Program-made: the position numbers and the translations under genes
Source: Miscanthus floridulus
Lineage: Eukaryota > Streptophyta > Magnoliopsida > Poales > Poaceae
Assembly (NCBI RefSeq): GCF_019320115.1
Contig: NC_089591.1
Span: forward strand, 16,594,502-16,658,501
Length of the DNA: 64,000 nucleotides
Direction of reading: 5' to 3'
Part shown: in pieces, positions 10,209-21,504 of the stretch
How positions within the stretch are numbered: the first letter of the stretch is position 1
How the letters are laid out: the number at the start of each line of letters is the position of its first letter
Notes under the pieces: generated by a model
What the model saw: only the letters and a program-made list of their open reading frames with translations
Databases searched by the model: none
What the model was told of the DNA's origin: nothing

Positions 10209-11641
10209 CAATTTCACCCCAAAGGGTTGTAATTTTTCTTTTTTGACATATCTATAAACAGCAAAAAAGGGATCCACACTCTTTTTTCTCATAGGGGAAG
10301 CCTTAGCAAAAAGGTGTGAGGTTTTTTAATGAGACAATCCCATGTACGCTTCTTAACTTAAGTTGAGCCTTTCACCACAAAAGATCTAAAAATTAAGACA
10401 TCGAAACAAAACATGGCTTCGATAGGTCATGGATATCGACGATGGCAAGCACCAAAGAAGGTTGTGCCATTTTGCACTCGTGTGAAATGTCACGATCAAA
10501 AACTAAACAACCCAAAAAAGCCTAGAGGCTACAAAAACTTTATGCTTCACCAAAAAAGGGTGAGCAAAAGGAAAAGGCCAATAAGCCATAGCAAGCGTCT
10601 TGTCGCACCAAAAAGGAGTGTAGACGAACACAGAAAGTTGGGTAGGCTAAAAACAATTCACACCACCAAAAAGGAGTGGTGACGAACAAGAAAGGCTTAA
10701 GAGCCACAAAGCACGCGGAGACAAAGGTTGCAAACATGAGTGTGAAAAGATTTGCTCATATTGTCATAAAAAACAAAAGCATTATAAAGAAGCGCATCTG
10801 CAAGTACGTGCATGTACTACAAAAGGACAACAAAGATTAAGAATGGCACCAAACACTGGCGTTAAATACCGCTACCAAACACAACAACCAAAATTAATGA
10901 CACCGAACCCCTGGAAACATATAAATAAGAGGATCGGGCACCCACGGATAGCATATCAAGTTTTAGTCTATGACAAAAGCATTAGGTTAGACACCCATGT
11001 CGCTCAAGTCAGTAGCGATAGTGAGGGAGGAGTCCTCGCCTATAAATGCGATGAGTGGGCTTGAGAGAGTGTCAGGGTTTTCGGCATCTACCGAATAGCG
11101 AAGTCTCGAGTGTGGGATAGAAGGTTGTACAAGCACAAGGCCACCGGTAGCGAAAATTAGATGTTGCAAGAAACCATGTAAAGTTTAGGGCGCATACTAT
11201 CCAGGAGCATGCACCTTATATTCACCAGGCACGGAGCTGAAAGATGAGGCAAGAGGATATGGCCACGGCACAGCAACAAGCAAGCATGGAGGGATGTTGG
11301 AAGAAAAAACATAACATCCCCCTGTACGGTGAAACCACAAAGCAAGGCCATGTACCTACAAGAGATGAGATTCTTGTTGTAGCTTTGTGCTGGGAAGGAT
11401 GACATCAGAACACCACACTTCAATTTAGCTAATTCGCCCAGCAATAGTGCTGAATCACTCTGGCGAATTAACTAATCTAGATGTTGCGAGCCAAGAAGTA
11501 GAAGGAAAGATACCGATTGTACATATCTACCAATACACCTAGCCTCGAATCAAATGCAAAATAGCCAAGATCGAAAAGAATGTAAAACAGCCAACATCAA
11601 AAAGAAAAATGAAAATATATCAAGAAGATGAATGGACCACT
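10209..11641. other. Non-coding 3' region of Tat-B
   Basis: I see no convincing gene. The stretch contains a T-rich tract (about 10231-10247) and a short motif caccaaaaa(a)gg(a)gtg at three places (about 10548, 10608, 10660), followed by gacgaacaaga-type sequence. This suggests decayed short tandem repeats. Small ORFs on both strands look random. Long repeat-rich spacers after pol are usual in Tat elements. Confidence 0.6.
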
Positions 11642-12160
11642 ATCCCCTCGCCTTAAAGGTTGGAGGGATGGCGTTCCTCTTCTCTCCTAAATGATATGCC
11701 AAGGGGCTAGCAAAGAAGCCATCTCAAGAATTCGTGCCTCCACGTATCCCCTCGCCTTAAAGGTTGGGGGTGGCGTTCCTCTTTTTGCCTAAACGATATG
11801 TCGAGGGGCTAGCAATGAAGCCATCTCGAGAATTCATGCCTCCATGTATCCCCTCGCCTTAAAGGTTGGGAGGGACTGTGTTCCTCTTCTCGCCAAAACG
11901 ATATGATGAGGGGCTAGCAACAAAGCCATTTTGAGAATTCGCACCTTCATGTATCCCTTCTCCCTAAAGGTTGGGGGACGATGTTTCTCTCTTCGCCTAA
12001 ATGATATGCTGAGGGGCTAACAAAGAAGCCACCTCAAACGGTCATGGACTCGTGTATCTTTCACCCAAAAAGGTTACGGGGAACGTTGCCATCTCGCCTA
12101 AACATTATTATGAGGGGCTAGCAGAGAAGATGCGTTGGACGCTCGTGCTTCGCCATTTCT
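11642..12160 (+). repeat. Five tandem units of about 103 bp in Tat-B
   Basis: Units begin near 11642, 11746, 11848, 11952 and 12055. Each starts tatcccctcgccttaaaggt (or a variant) and contains gttcctctt, gcctaaacgatatg, aggggctagca and, in the first three, gaattcgtgcctcca-type ends. Identity falls from the first to the fifth unit. The array lies between pol and the opposite-strand gene. Confidence 0.85.
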
Positions 12161-12868
12161 TTCACCCTACCAGCTCAGAGAATGCCCCCTATCGCCCAAG
12201 CGAAAGGTCGGAGCAATATCACCTCCATAGGGTCGGGGAGGGCAGCATAATCAAAACATAAGAAAATGATGGAGTACTCTAAAAAACAATCGATCAGTGA
12301 AAAGCGTGGAAAAAAGCAACACGAACAGTGTGTATATACATGATCAACTATACACAACAGCTCGCTAAGCGAGAATGAAAGCATCGTACATCATCTTCAC
12401 ACAAAACTAGACTCGGTCCCTTCTGGGACGAAGATAAAAACTATATCGGTGGCTCTCTAAATCTATGGTCATCTCTTCGGATGGTTCCTCCTTGGGATCT
12501 TTCAGGTTGGAGGCCGAGGATTGCCCACGAGCACGCATAGACTATTCATGGTGAGTTTTTTGATCTTCCAAAATAGACGCGTCAAATTTCGAATAGAAGA
12601 ATCTACAAAGAAACTCTTCTTTCCTAAGAAAGTGTTAGAAGCATGACCTCAAAAACCCAGTCATACTAGATCCTAGAAATCTCTCATGGTGGCGAGACCA
12701 GGATGCGCCTCCAACATGAAAGCCATTGCAATTGATCATAAGCGGATAGATATCCATAGGTTGCGCGAGCTTCGCATCTGGAACCTGCGCATCGAAACCA
12801 TAGGAGTTTAAGCCGTCTTACAACCAACATCCACACAAAGGCAATGTCTCAAAAACTACAAACAAATC

Positions 12869-15800
12869 CTAATTGTCTACCCCATCTTGAGCAGCATCTT
12901 CGGTAGGGGTGCCAGTGCCATCATCGGCTTGGGTCTCCATGACAGGGGTCAATAGCGTAGCCATTTCGCCAGAGCCACTACCAGCCACACCCTCGCGGGC
13001 ATGCCACTCGACAATGTATTTTTTTCACCTTCTCCTTCATAGCCGCGCACTCCTCGATAGATTGTAAGGTAGGTTTCAGAGGCACATGAGCATCCTTTCG
13101 CAACCCATTACGGAGCGACAAACAAAAGCAAAAAGGAAATAAGTCACCTTGCCATGGCTCATGGCAGCCCTAAGGAGAGCAAGATCATGGCCTCCAAGAT
13201 GCCAGAACCATTCAAAGAACCTTTGTCCTGCCTCATGAGCACGGCTAGGAGCGTTCTAGTAAGCCTGTGGGTCCTTAATCTCGAATTTTTTGAGATGATC
13301 GCACCCACATTTCTCCAAGGCCTGAGCGAAGGTATGAAGGAAAACAAAAGAGGCGTACTCCGCTCGACGGTCATGTAGTCGCTCATGGTGGCCAGCTCAT
13401 TCACTAGCCACTCCATGAAATCAACAACAGGAGCATCACGGGGAGCTTCTGACTCTTCGTCCATGCTCTCAATAAGATCATTGTACATGTTCGCCACTCT
13501 CTAGGTGCCAGTGACAAGCTTGTTCCACTCTTTGAGCTTCCTCTTCTGGTACCCTTTGAAGTCCTGGCGCATCTTTTCTACCTGCTCCTCTATAGTCTTG
13601 CGAGTGGATGCATTCTCTTCAGCTAATTTCTTGGTTGCCTCTAGCTTCTTCTCGACGGCTCGGATCTTTACGTCCTTGGCCACAAGATCTTTCTCCAAGC
13701 CCTGGCGAAAAGCATGCCCTTGATGCTGAAGCCCTCGAGCCAGGAGCATGGCCTATGAAAGTCTAAAGTATCACATGAAACTGCCATAGGACGGAAAACA
13801 AATGCAGATAAAGACATCACCACTTACACTAGCAGCATGGAAGTTCACAGCATCTACAAGGGACAAATTAGGAACTTTCAAAAGATCCCTCTCCAACTCT
13901 GGAGCCAAGAATGAACCAGCGCACATGTCAGTGAAGCTGGCTCCACCTGGGTTTGGCAAGAGGCCAATCGTGCGGTAGTCCACGTTGGCGATGACCCAGG
14001 AACTCGATGCGGCCCCTAAAGAACGAGCAATCCGGTAAGTCTTCTCATTTGTAGAATTCATTTCACCAGAAGAGCTTGACCCCAAATAAACTCACATTTC
14101 ACCATAATCCTCAGGGCGAGAACTTAGCTGCAGCGCCCCATGACCGAAGAGTTGCCCACACACCAAATCGTCGCTCAGGCGAATGTACTCCACATAAAAT
14201 CTAGATTTACCCTGCAACTGAGAGCCTAAAATGTCAGGAGACACCATGGGACTAGGGATGGGGCGAGAAGAACCCACCTCATCGGTGGAAGCTAGCCTTG
14301 CCTTTTTCGCGGCGGTCTCCTTTGGGGGTTTGCTGGCCTTGCGCGAATTCTTCTTTGCCTTCTTGGTACTAGTAAAAAGGTCACTGACGGACATAGCATC
14401 TGCAAGGCTGAAAGCATCGTTCACATCAGCAACCTTGGCTTTATCGACCATCCCGTCAAAGCTCGAAGGCACCTGTAACATCAAGAGCAGCACCACATTA
14501 GTGAATAGACAAATCATGAATGAACCAAACAAGCGAATGGCAGAGCCGAAAACCAACAACAAGGAAAATACATAAGGAAAACCGCAAGCACTGCCATTTC
14601 GGTCCAGACTTGCCCAAATCAGTGGGCCTATTTGATCACGACCTTTTTCCTATTGCCCACCTTGCCAGCAATCTCTCTTTGGATCTGCATGTCAGCGGGT
14701 TCCACAGGGCCACATCCCCTACCGCCAAGCTTTCGCTTGCGGGACTCCATGGTAGCCGTGCTCGTTCCGCGTCCAGCTGACACCTTTCGCGCCCTGCCTC
14801 TTTGTCCACGGGTCATTAGCCATGACCACGGGGAGCAGCGTCATCAGCCGGAAGGCTGGTCGAAGGGCCTGACCTGTCAGCATAGCACAAACCCATTGCG
14901 TCGAAAACACGGTTTAATCGCCGTTTACCAGCTAGCGATTGGCATCAACCCTTTTGCTCTCTGTCACCGTAAAACCCAATGATTTCCTCAACCTTGTGTT
15001 CAATCAGGTTCATGAAGCTAAAGTCGATGGTAAAAGCATCCGACAGCGCTATGTTAAGGCGTAAAAAGATAGCCATCCCATCGCTCAAAATCAAAAAACC
15101 ATGTTTCGCTACTCAGCGGAGGGCTTTCGCAAGCTATTCATTCCTCCACTAAGTCGTGGCTGATCTGGAAGCGAGATGTTAGAGCGAAAGCATCTACAGC
15201 CTCAGTATCACGGGGTCCGTCGGTCTAGATCTCAGCCAGGCGAAATCCCTCCATTGGCATCATCTCCAAAACCAGTATATGCACTTTTGGCAGGTCATTT
15301 GTTAGAGCTTCAGTGACATCTTCATCAAAGCGCATGCGGTGATAGAACTAATAATTGGTCCAGCACACCATTTATTCCGGTAAGCCAGCATAATCAGTGC
15401 CTTTCATCTTCTTCGGAACGAAGTTGTATGAGCCATAGTGGGCCACCATCTTGACTTTGGTTCGCTTGTCCTTGACCACCTTCTTATGCAGATGAGTTTT
15501 GTAGTATTGCGAAAAAGTGTTCACACTCGGGGAGTACCCGACCATTTTCAGCGCCATAGCAAACACGCTTAATCGAGCGAAGGCGTTGGGAGTCAGGTGA
15601 TGGATCTACAAATTGAAGCGTTGCAGAACTTTGCCTACAAAATCCTCGCACGGAAATTGAAGCCTAGCCTCAAAGAAGTCATGAAACAAAATAGCTTTGT
15701 AAGGCTCCGAGCAGGGCACCTCTTCTTGTCCCGGAGCACAGCATTAGCCGCGAAGCATAGATTTTAGAAGCCCTTGCTCATCGTATTTGTCGAGATCTGC

Positions 15801-16133
15801 CTCTGTAACGCAGGATCGACCTATCCGATACGTAGCATGTGTCAAAGTCGGCTGGCCCTAGACGGCGGCTGGCACTAGCCCAGCGCTTTTGCCTTCCTTA
15901 CCCTCCTCCATGATCTCAACATCGGCATCAGTCTCCTCGTCGGCCTCAACACGCGAAGGGCCCTGGACGCTCTCGACGGGAAGTGCTGACGCCGCGTTAT
16001 CGTTCTGAGTATTCGGCGTTTGAGCTTCCATTCTTTTAGGCATGCCTTGCGAACTAGTGCGGGATTCCAAACTAGAACTGTTAGATGAGCTCCAGCTGGA
16101 CGAACTAGCACCAGACGACGACTCACTTGACAT
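12869..16133 (-). pseudogene. Tat-B additional gene antisense to pol (intron-containing, Transposase_28-like)
   Basis: Exon-like pieces on the minus strand are as follows. 15858-16133 is a Ser-rich N-terminus from ATG 16133 with an acidic stretch. 15372-15760 contains IHHLTPNAFARLS and FSQYYKTHLHKK, resembling the 'putative gypsy type transposon' (Transposase_28) domain. 14628-14816 is basic. 14092-14472 is Lys-rich with KKAKKNSRKASKPPK and is preceded by acceptor TGTTACAG at 14473-14480. 13828-14085 ends at donor GTAAGT (13822-13827). 13501-13749 is a strong coiled coil. 13159-13497 follows, and a C-terminal exon ends at TAG 12869-12871. Stops show decay. Function is unknown. The antisense position is known for Tat additional ORFs. 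Confidence 0.65.
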
Positions 16134-16636
16134 CTATCCAAGCGAGATCCATACGAAAACCCAAGAACAGGAAACAGTAAACAGGCAAAAAAAGCAAAAC
16201 ACTAAAAAGGTACAAATGCATGAGAGTGAAGTAACAAACAAACAAAGCAAAGTGAATACAAACCTGCGAAAGGATCGGCGAAGGCTGGAGTCCTAGCCAA
16301 GACGAGCAGTAGAACGAAAACTCGAGCGAAGAGACAAAGAGCAAACGCGTAGTTCTCAAGTGAGGGCTGAAAAAAACAGTTACACGGCATGATAACCAAA
16401 AAAACTTAAGCACCGTCCCTAAAAAATATATATATAATAATAAAAATATAAAAATAATTATTATTATTATTATCATTATCATCACAATATTAATAGTAAT
16501 AACAAAATAAAATACACACATGTATACGCGTATAGCAACAACACAGACCTCCACCCTTCACCTGGGACGGTGTATGAGCCCCACTGCGAGACAGTCCCAT
16601 AAATTCGCAAGGCAAACATGCATTTCTGAGGGGTAA
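16134..16636. other. Spacer with AT-rich low complexity and Tat-B polypurine tract
   Basis: No gene is seen. An ATA/ATT-type microsatellite runs about 16424-16503. The apparent 143-aa ORF across it is low-complexity. The tract tctgaggggtaa at about 16625-16636 lies directly before the LTR start and is the likely polypurine tract. The spacer separates the start of the antisense gene from the LTR. Confidence 0.55.
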
Positions 16637-16946
16637 TGTTGGGGGCGTGCCCAGCCTATGGGCACCCCGTGTGGCTCGATCGCCGCCCCGGTTTCTTGCG
16701 GAAGCAAAATAATGGGAGTTGGGCCTTGGCACACTCAGCACTTCGCTATGATAAAAGGTGAGAGGGCTGGCCGCGTGTGAAGAGAAGGATGTGTCGAGCC
16801 CCCTTCTCGTCGCAGCGAAGTAAGGATGGCGCTTGCCGTCCCATTGTTAGAATTCCCTTTTCGCTATGGCGAAAGGGGGGACTCTACGATCGGGACCAGG
16901 TCGTGCCGAATTCTTTTCCTTCTGCCCTAACGATAGGCTCGCTAAC

Positions 16947-17205
16947 AATATCGGTTATTCGCACTTGCGAATAGCTGTTAATAGGTTTGGTCGATCGTTT
17001 CTGCAGGTTTCGCCAAAGAAGGGCGCGTAGTTGGTCTCGGCTATTCGCTCGGACGAATAGCTATTGACAGGTTTGGTCGATCGTTTCTGCAGGTTTCGCC
17101 AAAGGAGGGCGCGCAGTCGGTCTCGGCTATTCGCTCGAGCGAATAGTTTTTAACAGGTTCGGTTGATAGTCTCCGCAGGTTTCGCCAAAGGAGGAGCCGC
17201 CCGTC
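16947..17205 (+). repeat. Three tandem units (about 86 bp) with palindromes inside the Tat-B LTR
   Basis: Each unit has a GAATAG-type palindrome, then (a/c)aggttYggtYgat, then ctgcaggtttcgccaaagRaggNg. The palindrome arms are TATTCGCA-CT-TGCGAATA at 16956-16973, CTATTCG...CGAATAG at 17041-17060, and a perfect 20-bp CTATTCGCTCGAGCGAATAG at 17127-17146. They lie upstream of the TATA box, where LTR enhancer repeats commonly sit. Confidence 0.85.
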
Positions 17206-17409
17206 TTCGCAAGGCCGACAACTTCTGTCACTGGGGCCCCACCTGGACAGGCGACATAAGACGGAGCCGGTCGGGCCTATCCGGGTTCGGCGTTACCCAA
17301 AGAAGGCAGCTACTCCAAATGGCGAACAAGCCCAAAGCTACGGAGAATATTCCCTGAATTTGTAGTAGTTGAGAGGGCATTTATATCATATGAAAAGCCT
17401 ACGGGCATG

Positions 17410-17418
17410 TATAAATAG
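17410..17418 (+). promoter_or_regulatory. TATA box of the Tat-B LTR
   Basis: TATAAATAG lies about 260 bp after the tandem palindromic units and about 150 bp before the LTR end, a normal place for the U3 promoter of an LTR. This is a motif match only. Confidence 0.6.
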
Positions 17419-17563
17419 CCCCCATTGAGGGAATGTAAGGGGGAGAAACAAGTTTAATGAAATCGTTCATCTTGTTTCGCTCAAGTTTTATTTTATTCAC
17501 TTCTCGCGTCTGATTTCGCTTGAGTGGTAACCGATGTTCGAAGGTCCGTGGCCTAGAATAACA

Positions 17564-18206
17564 GTTGTTTTCACGCCACTGATGAAATAGCTATGGAATA
17601 GAGGTATTAAAATAGTTCTAGCATGCTACCTGCTTATGTTGATCCCATATGTATATATAAATGTCATAACCATCTTTTCACAATGTGTGTGGTAATCTTT
17701 TTCTTTTGCTTGATGTGAATCTCAGGTACATAGCAAAGTGCATGGTGTTTTACTTTAGGGTCTGCAAATACAGACTGCTAAAAAAATGGTGCTTTTTGTT
17801 TCCCTTTTGTTTGTTACATAAACTGATGTATCCTTAATCTATCATTTACCTGGATGTTCTTTTCTCAGAAGCCTCACATTTCTCAAACCAATTGATTGAC
17901 ATCCTGTCGATACTCTCAATTTCTAATTAATTGCTAATTGTAGTCTCAATTACTTGGGAATTTGTACTACTTTTTTTTCATGACACCCCTGCATTGGTAA
18001 TAATTAATTCTTTACTCCTCCGTGTGTCACTGCCTCTTCAGAGATGCAATAGCCTACCTATACCATACCCTTGCTCTGTATTCCAGGATGCCTCCTGGAT
18101 TTCTCGGCATCATTGTTAAATTTTTCGGCTATCGAAGTGCCTGTGTTGCCAGATTGAGCAGCTACTCATTCTACTGCTTGCAGCTGCTTCTATTTGAGAA
18201 ATATTC
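17564..18206 (+). other. Exon-like flanking DNA interrupted by CRM-1
   Basis: This stretch between two retroelements has no matching repeat structure. A pyrimidine-rich tract with ctgtattccag at about 18076-18086 looks like a splice acceptor. It is followed by an open frame (18088-18206; starts MPPGFLGIIVKFFGYRSAC) that is cut by the CRM-1 insertion. I do not recognise the protein. The continuation after CRM-1 (25814 on) soon stops. With the Helitron terminus at 26150 it may be a captured gene fragment. Confidence 0.35.
18202..18206. other. Target site duplication TATTC, left copy (CRM-1)
   Basis: TATTC directly precedes the left LTR and is repeated exactly at 25809-25813 after the right LTR, marking both borders of the insertion. 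Confidence 0.97.
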
Positions 18207-19127
18207 TGATATGAACCCGCTAGGGTTTATGGACGATCTTTCGATGAGAGGCGTGAGATCACTCGATTTGGTGGATGGAGATGACGTTCACGGCCCGACT
18301 ACAGCCTTCCAAGACCGCGCCTTAGCAACCGATACACCACCTCCAAAGGCCGTCACGATCTTGTGGAGCGCGACAACCAGCCACTAGGGCTCCCGTCCTG
18401 CAAGCAATCGAAGAACTAGCAAGAACAAGGAAACAAGCACTGAATTTGCAAGATGGAATTGAAAGCCTCAAACTGAATCTTATTTTGAGTGGGGTTCCGA
18501 AGACAAGGAGACGGGCGGCTGGATCAGCACGCGCGCCTACAAGCAAGTAGCAAAGGCTAAACTTGATCTAAACAAAACCCAAGTGTTCCTGGTGGCGGCT
18601 AAGGGGTATATGACATGTGGAGGACGACCACAAGAGAGTTTGGGTCGTGCTCCAACCCTAGGACGCGTCCCTACTGGACTCTAAACGATACAAGCCCATT
18701 GGGCTAACTTAAGGTGGCGCAGCACCTTGGACAGAATAGACCTCTTGGTGATTTTTGGGCTGTTGACGCCGTTTATGAGCAGATATAAGTATGAGATCAG
18801 ATCCGTATGAAAGTAGACTTCATTAGCTTTCGAACAAGTCCAGAATCACCCCAATCCGACTCCGTATGTAACCGTGGCGACCGTCGCAAGTTGGAGGTGT
18901 GCTGCAGTCCGAATCCAGCCTACGCGAGTCCTTTTCCCTTTCGGTCTTCTCCTTGATTCCTAATCAAAACAAGAGTGCACGTGTCTCCAAGATCTAAACA
19001 GGATGGACAAGAGCTCAAGAAGGAACTCACTTGATGATTAAGTGTTCGAGCACGAGCACGGGTAATAGGACCAGCAGGTGTCGGTGTGGACGGCGTGGAT
19101 GTATGATCGGTGTTGATGTCCTCATCA
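18207..19127 (-). repeat. CRM-1 3' LTR (921 bp)
   Basis: Plus-strand ends are TGATATGAACCC and TCCTCATCA. It follows the polypurine tract in the minus sense. The first about 210 bp of LTR in the minus sense (18920-19127) is protein-coding for the integrase tail. Confidence 0.95.
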
Positions 19128-19555
19128 TCCTCCCTTTCTTGAATTTGAGTCGTCCTCGACTCAAGCTCATCTTCCTCACCCAAATAAGGCTTCAAATCTG
19201 CAATGTTAAATGTGGGACTAACCCCAAAATCTGCAGGAAGATCAAGCTTATATGCATTCTCATTTATTCGTTGCATCACTTTAAAAGGACCATCCGCTCT
19301 AGGCATCAATTTAGATTTTCTTAATTCAGGAAACCTATCCTTTCGCAAATGCAACCAAACCAAATCTCCAGGTTCAAGAATCAATTCCCTTCTACCTTTA
19401 TCTCCAGCAAATTTGTACTTAGCATTCATGCGCTCTATGTTTTTTTTAGTGGTTTCATGTAGTTTTAGCATCAATTCAGCACGTTGCTTAGCATCAAAAT
19501 TCAACTTTTCAGAACTTGGCAATGGCATTAAATCAATAGGAGCACGTGGTAACAA
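18920..19555 (-). pseudogene. CRM-1 integrase C-terminal domain and LTR-encoded tail
   Basis: A 211-codon frame follows the nonsense codon at 19559. It contains the integrase C-terminal fold ([48 protein letters not shown]), an acidic linker, then PAGPITRARARTLNHQ, where the frame enters the 3' LTR. It ends at 18920 inside the LTR. In CRM-lineage elements this tail takes part in targeting. The classical centromere-targeting CR motif is not something I can confirm here. It lies downstream of the stop, so it would not be made from the full polyprotein. Confidence 0.85.
19128..19141 (-). other. CRM-1 polypurine tract
   Basis: The minus strand reads CAAGAAAGGGAGGA directly before the LTR start TGATGAGG. 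It lies within the coding frame of the integrase tail, so the tract doubles as coding sequence. Confidence 0.85.
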
Positions 19556-19558
19556 GCC

Positions 19559-20515
19559 TTAAACAATCTCAAAGGGACACATCTTCGTAGTAGAATGCAG
19601 CGAACGATTATAAGCAAACTCAATATGAGGCAAACAATCTTCCCACATCTTAATATTCTTCTTTAAAACAGTCCTTAACATAGTAGACAAAGTTCTATTC
19701 ACAACTTCAGTTTGACCATCAGTTTGGGGGTGACAAGTGGTGGAAAATAAAAGCTTAGTCCCCAATTTGGCCCATAAAGTTCTCCAAAAATGGCTAAGAA
19801 ATTTAGCATCACGATCAGAAACAATTGTATTTGGCACACCATGCAAGCGAACAACTTCTCGAAAGAACAAATCAGCAATATTTGTAGCATCATCAGTTTT
19901 ATGACATGGTATGAAATGTGCCATTTTAGAGAATCGATCCACAACCACAAAAACACTATCTCGCCCTTTCCTAGTCCGTGGCAATCCCAACACAAAATCC
20001 ATAGAAATATCCTCCCAAGGAGCACTAGGAACAGGAAGAGGCATATACAAACCGTGTGGATTCAACCGGGACTTAGCCTTTTGACATGTTGTGCAGCGAG
20101 CAACAAATCTCTCCACGTCTCGTCGCATCTTTGGCCAAAAGAAATGACCAGCAAGAATGTCCTCCGTCTTCTTCGCTCCAAAATGCCCCATCAAGCCACC
20201 TCCATGCGCTTCCTGCAGCAACAACAAGCGAACGGAGCTAGCTGGAATGCATAGCTTGTTAGCTCTAAACACAAACCCATCATTGAGGATGAATTTGTTC
20301 CACGTTTTCCCATCTTTACAATGCAGCAGCACTTCTTTAAAATCAGCATCATGAGCATATCGGTCTTTAATTGTTTCTAACCCAAAGATCTTGTAATCAA
20401 GTTGATTCAGCAAAGTATATCTCCTAGACAATGCATCTGCAATGATATTATCCTTCCCTTTCTTGTGTTTGATAACAGTAAGGAAAAGATTCAATAAATT
20501 CAACCCATTTTGCAT
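19559..20515 (-). pseudogene. CRM-1 RNase H end and integrase
   Basis: The frame opens after a 1-bp insertion that breaks RNase H. It contains [13 protein letters not shown] (end of RNase H), the HHCC zinc region ([12 protein letters not shown] and [10 protein letters not shown]) and the DDE core: [27 protein letters not shown] and [12 protein letters not shown], with all three acidic residues present. It ends at TAA 19559-19561, where the sister copy CRM-2 has a tyrosine codon. The catalytic core is well kept, which fits a recent origin, but the product would be truncated. Confidence 0.92.
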
Positions 20516-21501
20516 GTCTACGATTCAGTTTTCCTTGACTACGAATATGCTTCAAAGATTCATGATCAGAATGTATAACAAATTCTTTGGGCCACAAATA
20601 ATGCTGCCATGTTTCTAATGTCCGCACTAGAGCATATAATTCCTTATCATATGTAGAATAATTAAGAATAGGCCCGCTCAATTTCTCACTAAAGTATGCA
20701 ACAGGTTTTCCTTCTTGTAACAAAACACCACCCAATCCAATTCCACTCGCATCACATTCAAGCTCGAAAGTCTTATTAAAATCAGGGAGTTGGAGTAGAG
20801 GTGCATGTGTTAACTTATCTTTCAGTACATGGAAGGCGTGCTCTTGTGCTTTGCCCCAAGAAAAGGGCACTCCCTTCTTTGTAAGCTCATTCAATGGTGC
20901 AGCAATGGTGCTGAAGTCCTTCACAAAACGGCGATAGAAACCAGCAAGTCCTAGGAAACTCCGCACTTGTGTGACCGTCGTGGGTACAGGCCATCCTTGT
21001 ATAGCTTCCACCTTGGCTTTATCAACCTCAATTCCCTGTGGAGTGACAACATAGCCAAGAAACGATACTCGATCGGTGCAGAAAGTGCACTTCTCAAGGT
21101 TACCAAACAAACGTGCATCACGTAGAGCATTGAAAACAGCACGTAAGTGATCAAGGTGTTCATCTATGGATTTGCTATAAATCAGTATATCATCAAAGTA
21201 GACGACAACAAATTTCCCAATGAAAGCACGCAAAACCTCGTTCATTAATCTCATGAAAGTACTAGGTGCATTAGTTAACCCAAAAGGCATGACTAACCAC
21301 TCATATAGACCGAACTTGGTTTTGAAAAGCAGTTTTCCATTCATCTCCCAATTTCATACGAATCTGGTGGTACCCACTACGCAAATCAACCTTTGAAAAC
21401 ACAACAGCACCACTCAATTCATCAAGCATATCATCTAGTCGTGGAATAGGGTGTCGATATCGAATGGTGATATTATTAATAGCCCTACAATCAACACACA
21501 T
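20448..21501 (-). pseudogene. CRM-1 reverse transcriptase and RNase H
   Basis: Two overlapping frames: 21301-21501 ([32 protein letters not shown]) and 20448-21344 ([17 protein letters not shown], catalytic [20 protein letters not shown], RNase [16 protein letters not shown] and [11 protein letters not shown]). A 1-bp T insertion in a T run near 21330 shifts between them. A second 1-bp insertion near 20485 ends the frame in RNase H. All RT catalytic motifs are intact. The upstream frame is separated by TGA 21505-21507, at a position that is tryptophan in CRM-2. Confidence 0.92.
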
Positions 21502-21504
21502 GCG

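Larger units (their letters stand above)
8945..17563 (+). mobile_element. Tat-lineage Ty3/gypsy element 'Tat-B', 3' half
   Basis: It reads on the plus strand: integrase remains (to 10208), non-coding sequence, a five-unit tandem repeat, an opposite-strand additional gene (12869-16133), polypurine tract and a 927-bp 3' LTR. The additional reverse-strand ORF between pol and the 3' LTR is a known feature of Tat elements. The 5' half is missing, probably because the Athila-like element inserted in the integrase region and the rest lies beyond the window. Confidence 0.75.
16637..17563 (+). repeat. 3' LTR of Tat-B (927 bp)
   Basis: It begins TGTTGGGGGCGTG after a G-rich tract and ends AGAATAACA, giving TGTT...AACA inverted ends; TGTTGGGGGC is a common start of grass Tat LTRs. 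It contains three palindromic tandem units, a TATA box and pyrimidine-rich sequence after it. The right end at 17563 is my best fit; no partner LTR is in the window to check the target duplication. Confidence 0.65.

Noticed and set aside
11642..12160. Possible CRISPR-like array
   Set aside because: Units are diverged full-length tandem copies without constant repeats and unique spacers, in a plant retroelement.
16123..16554. 143-aa hydrophobic minus-strand ORF resembling a membrane protein
   Set aside because: Isoleucine and phenylalanine runs come from the ATA/ATT microsatellite; outside the exon structure of the antisense gene.
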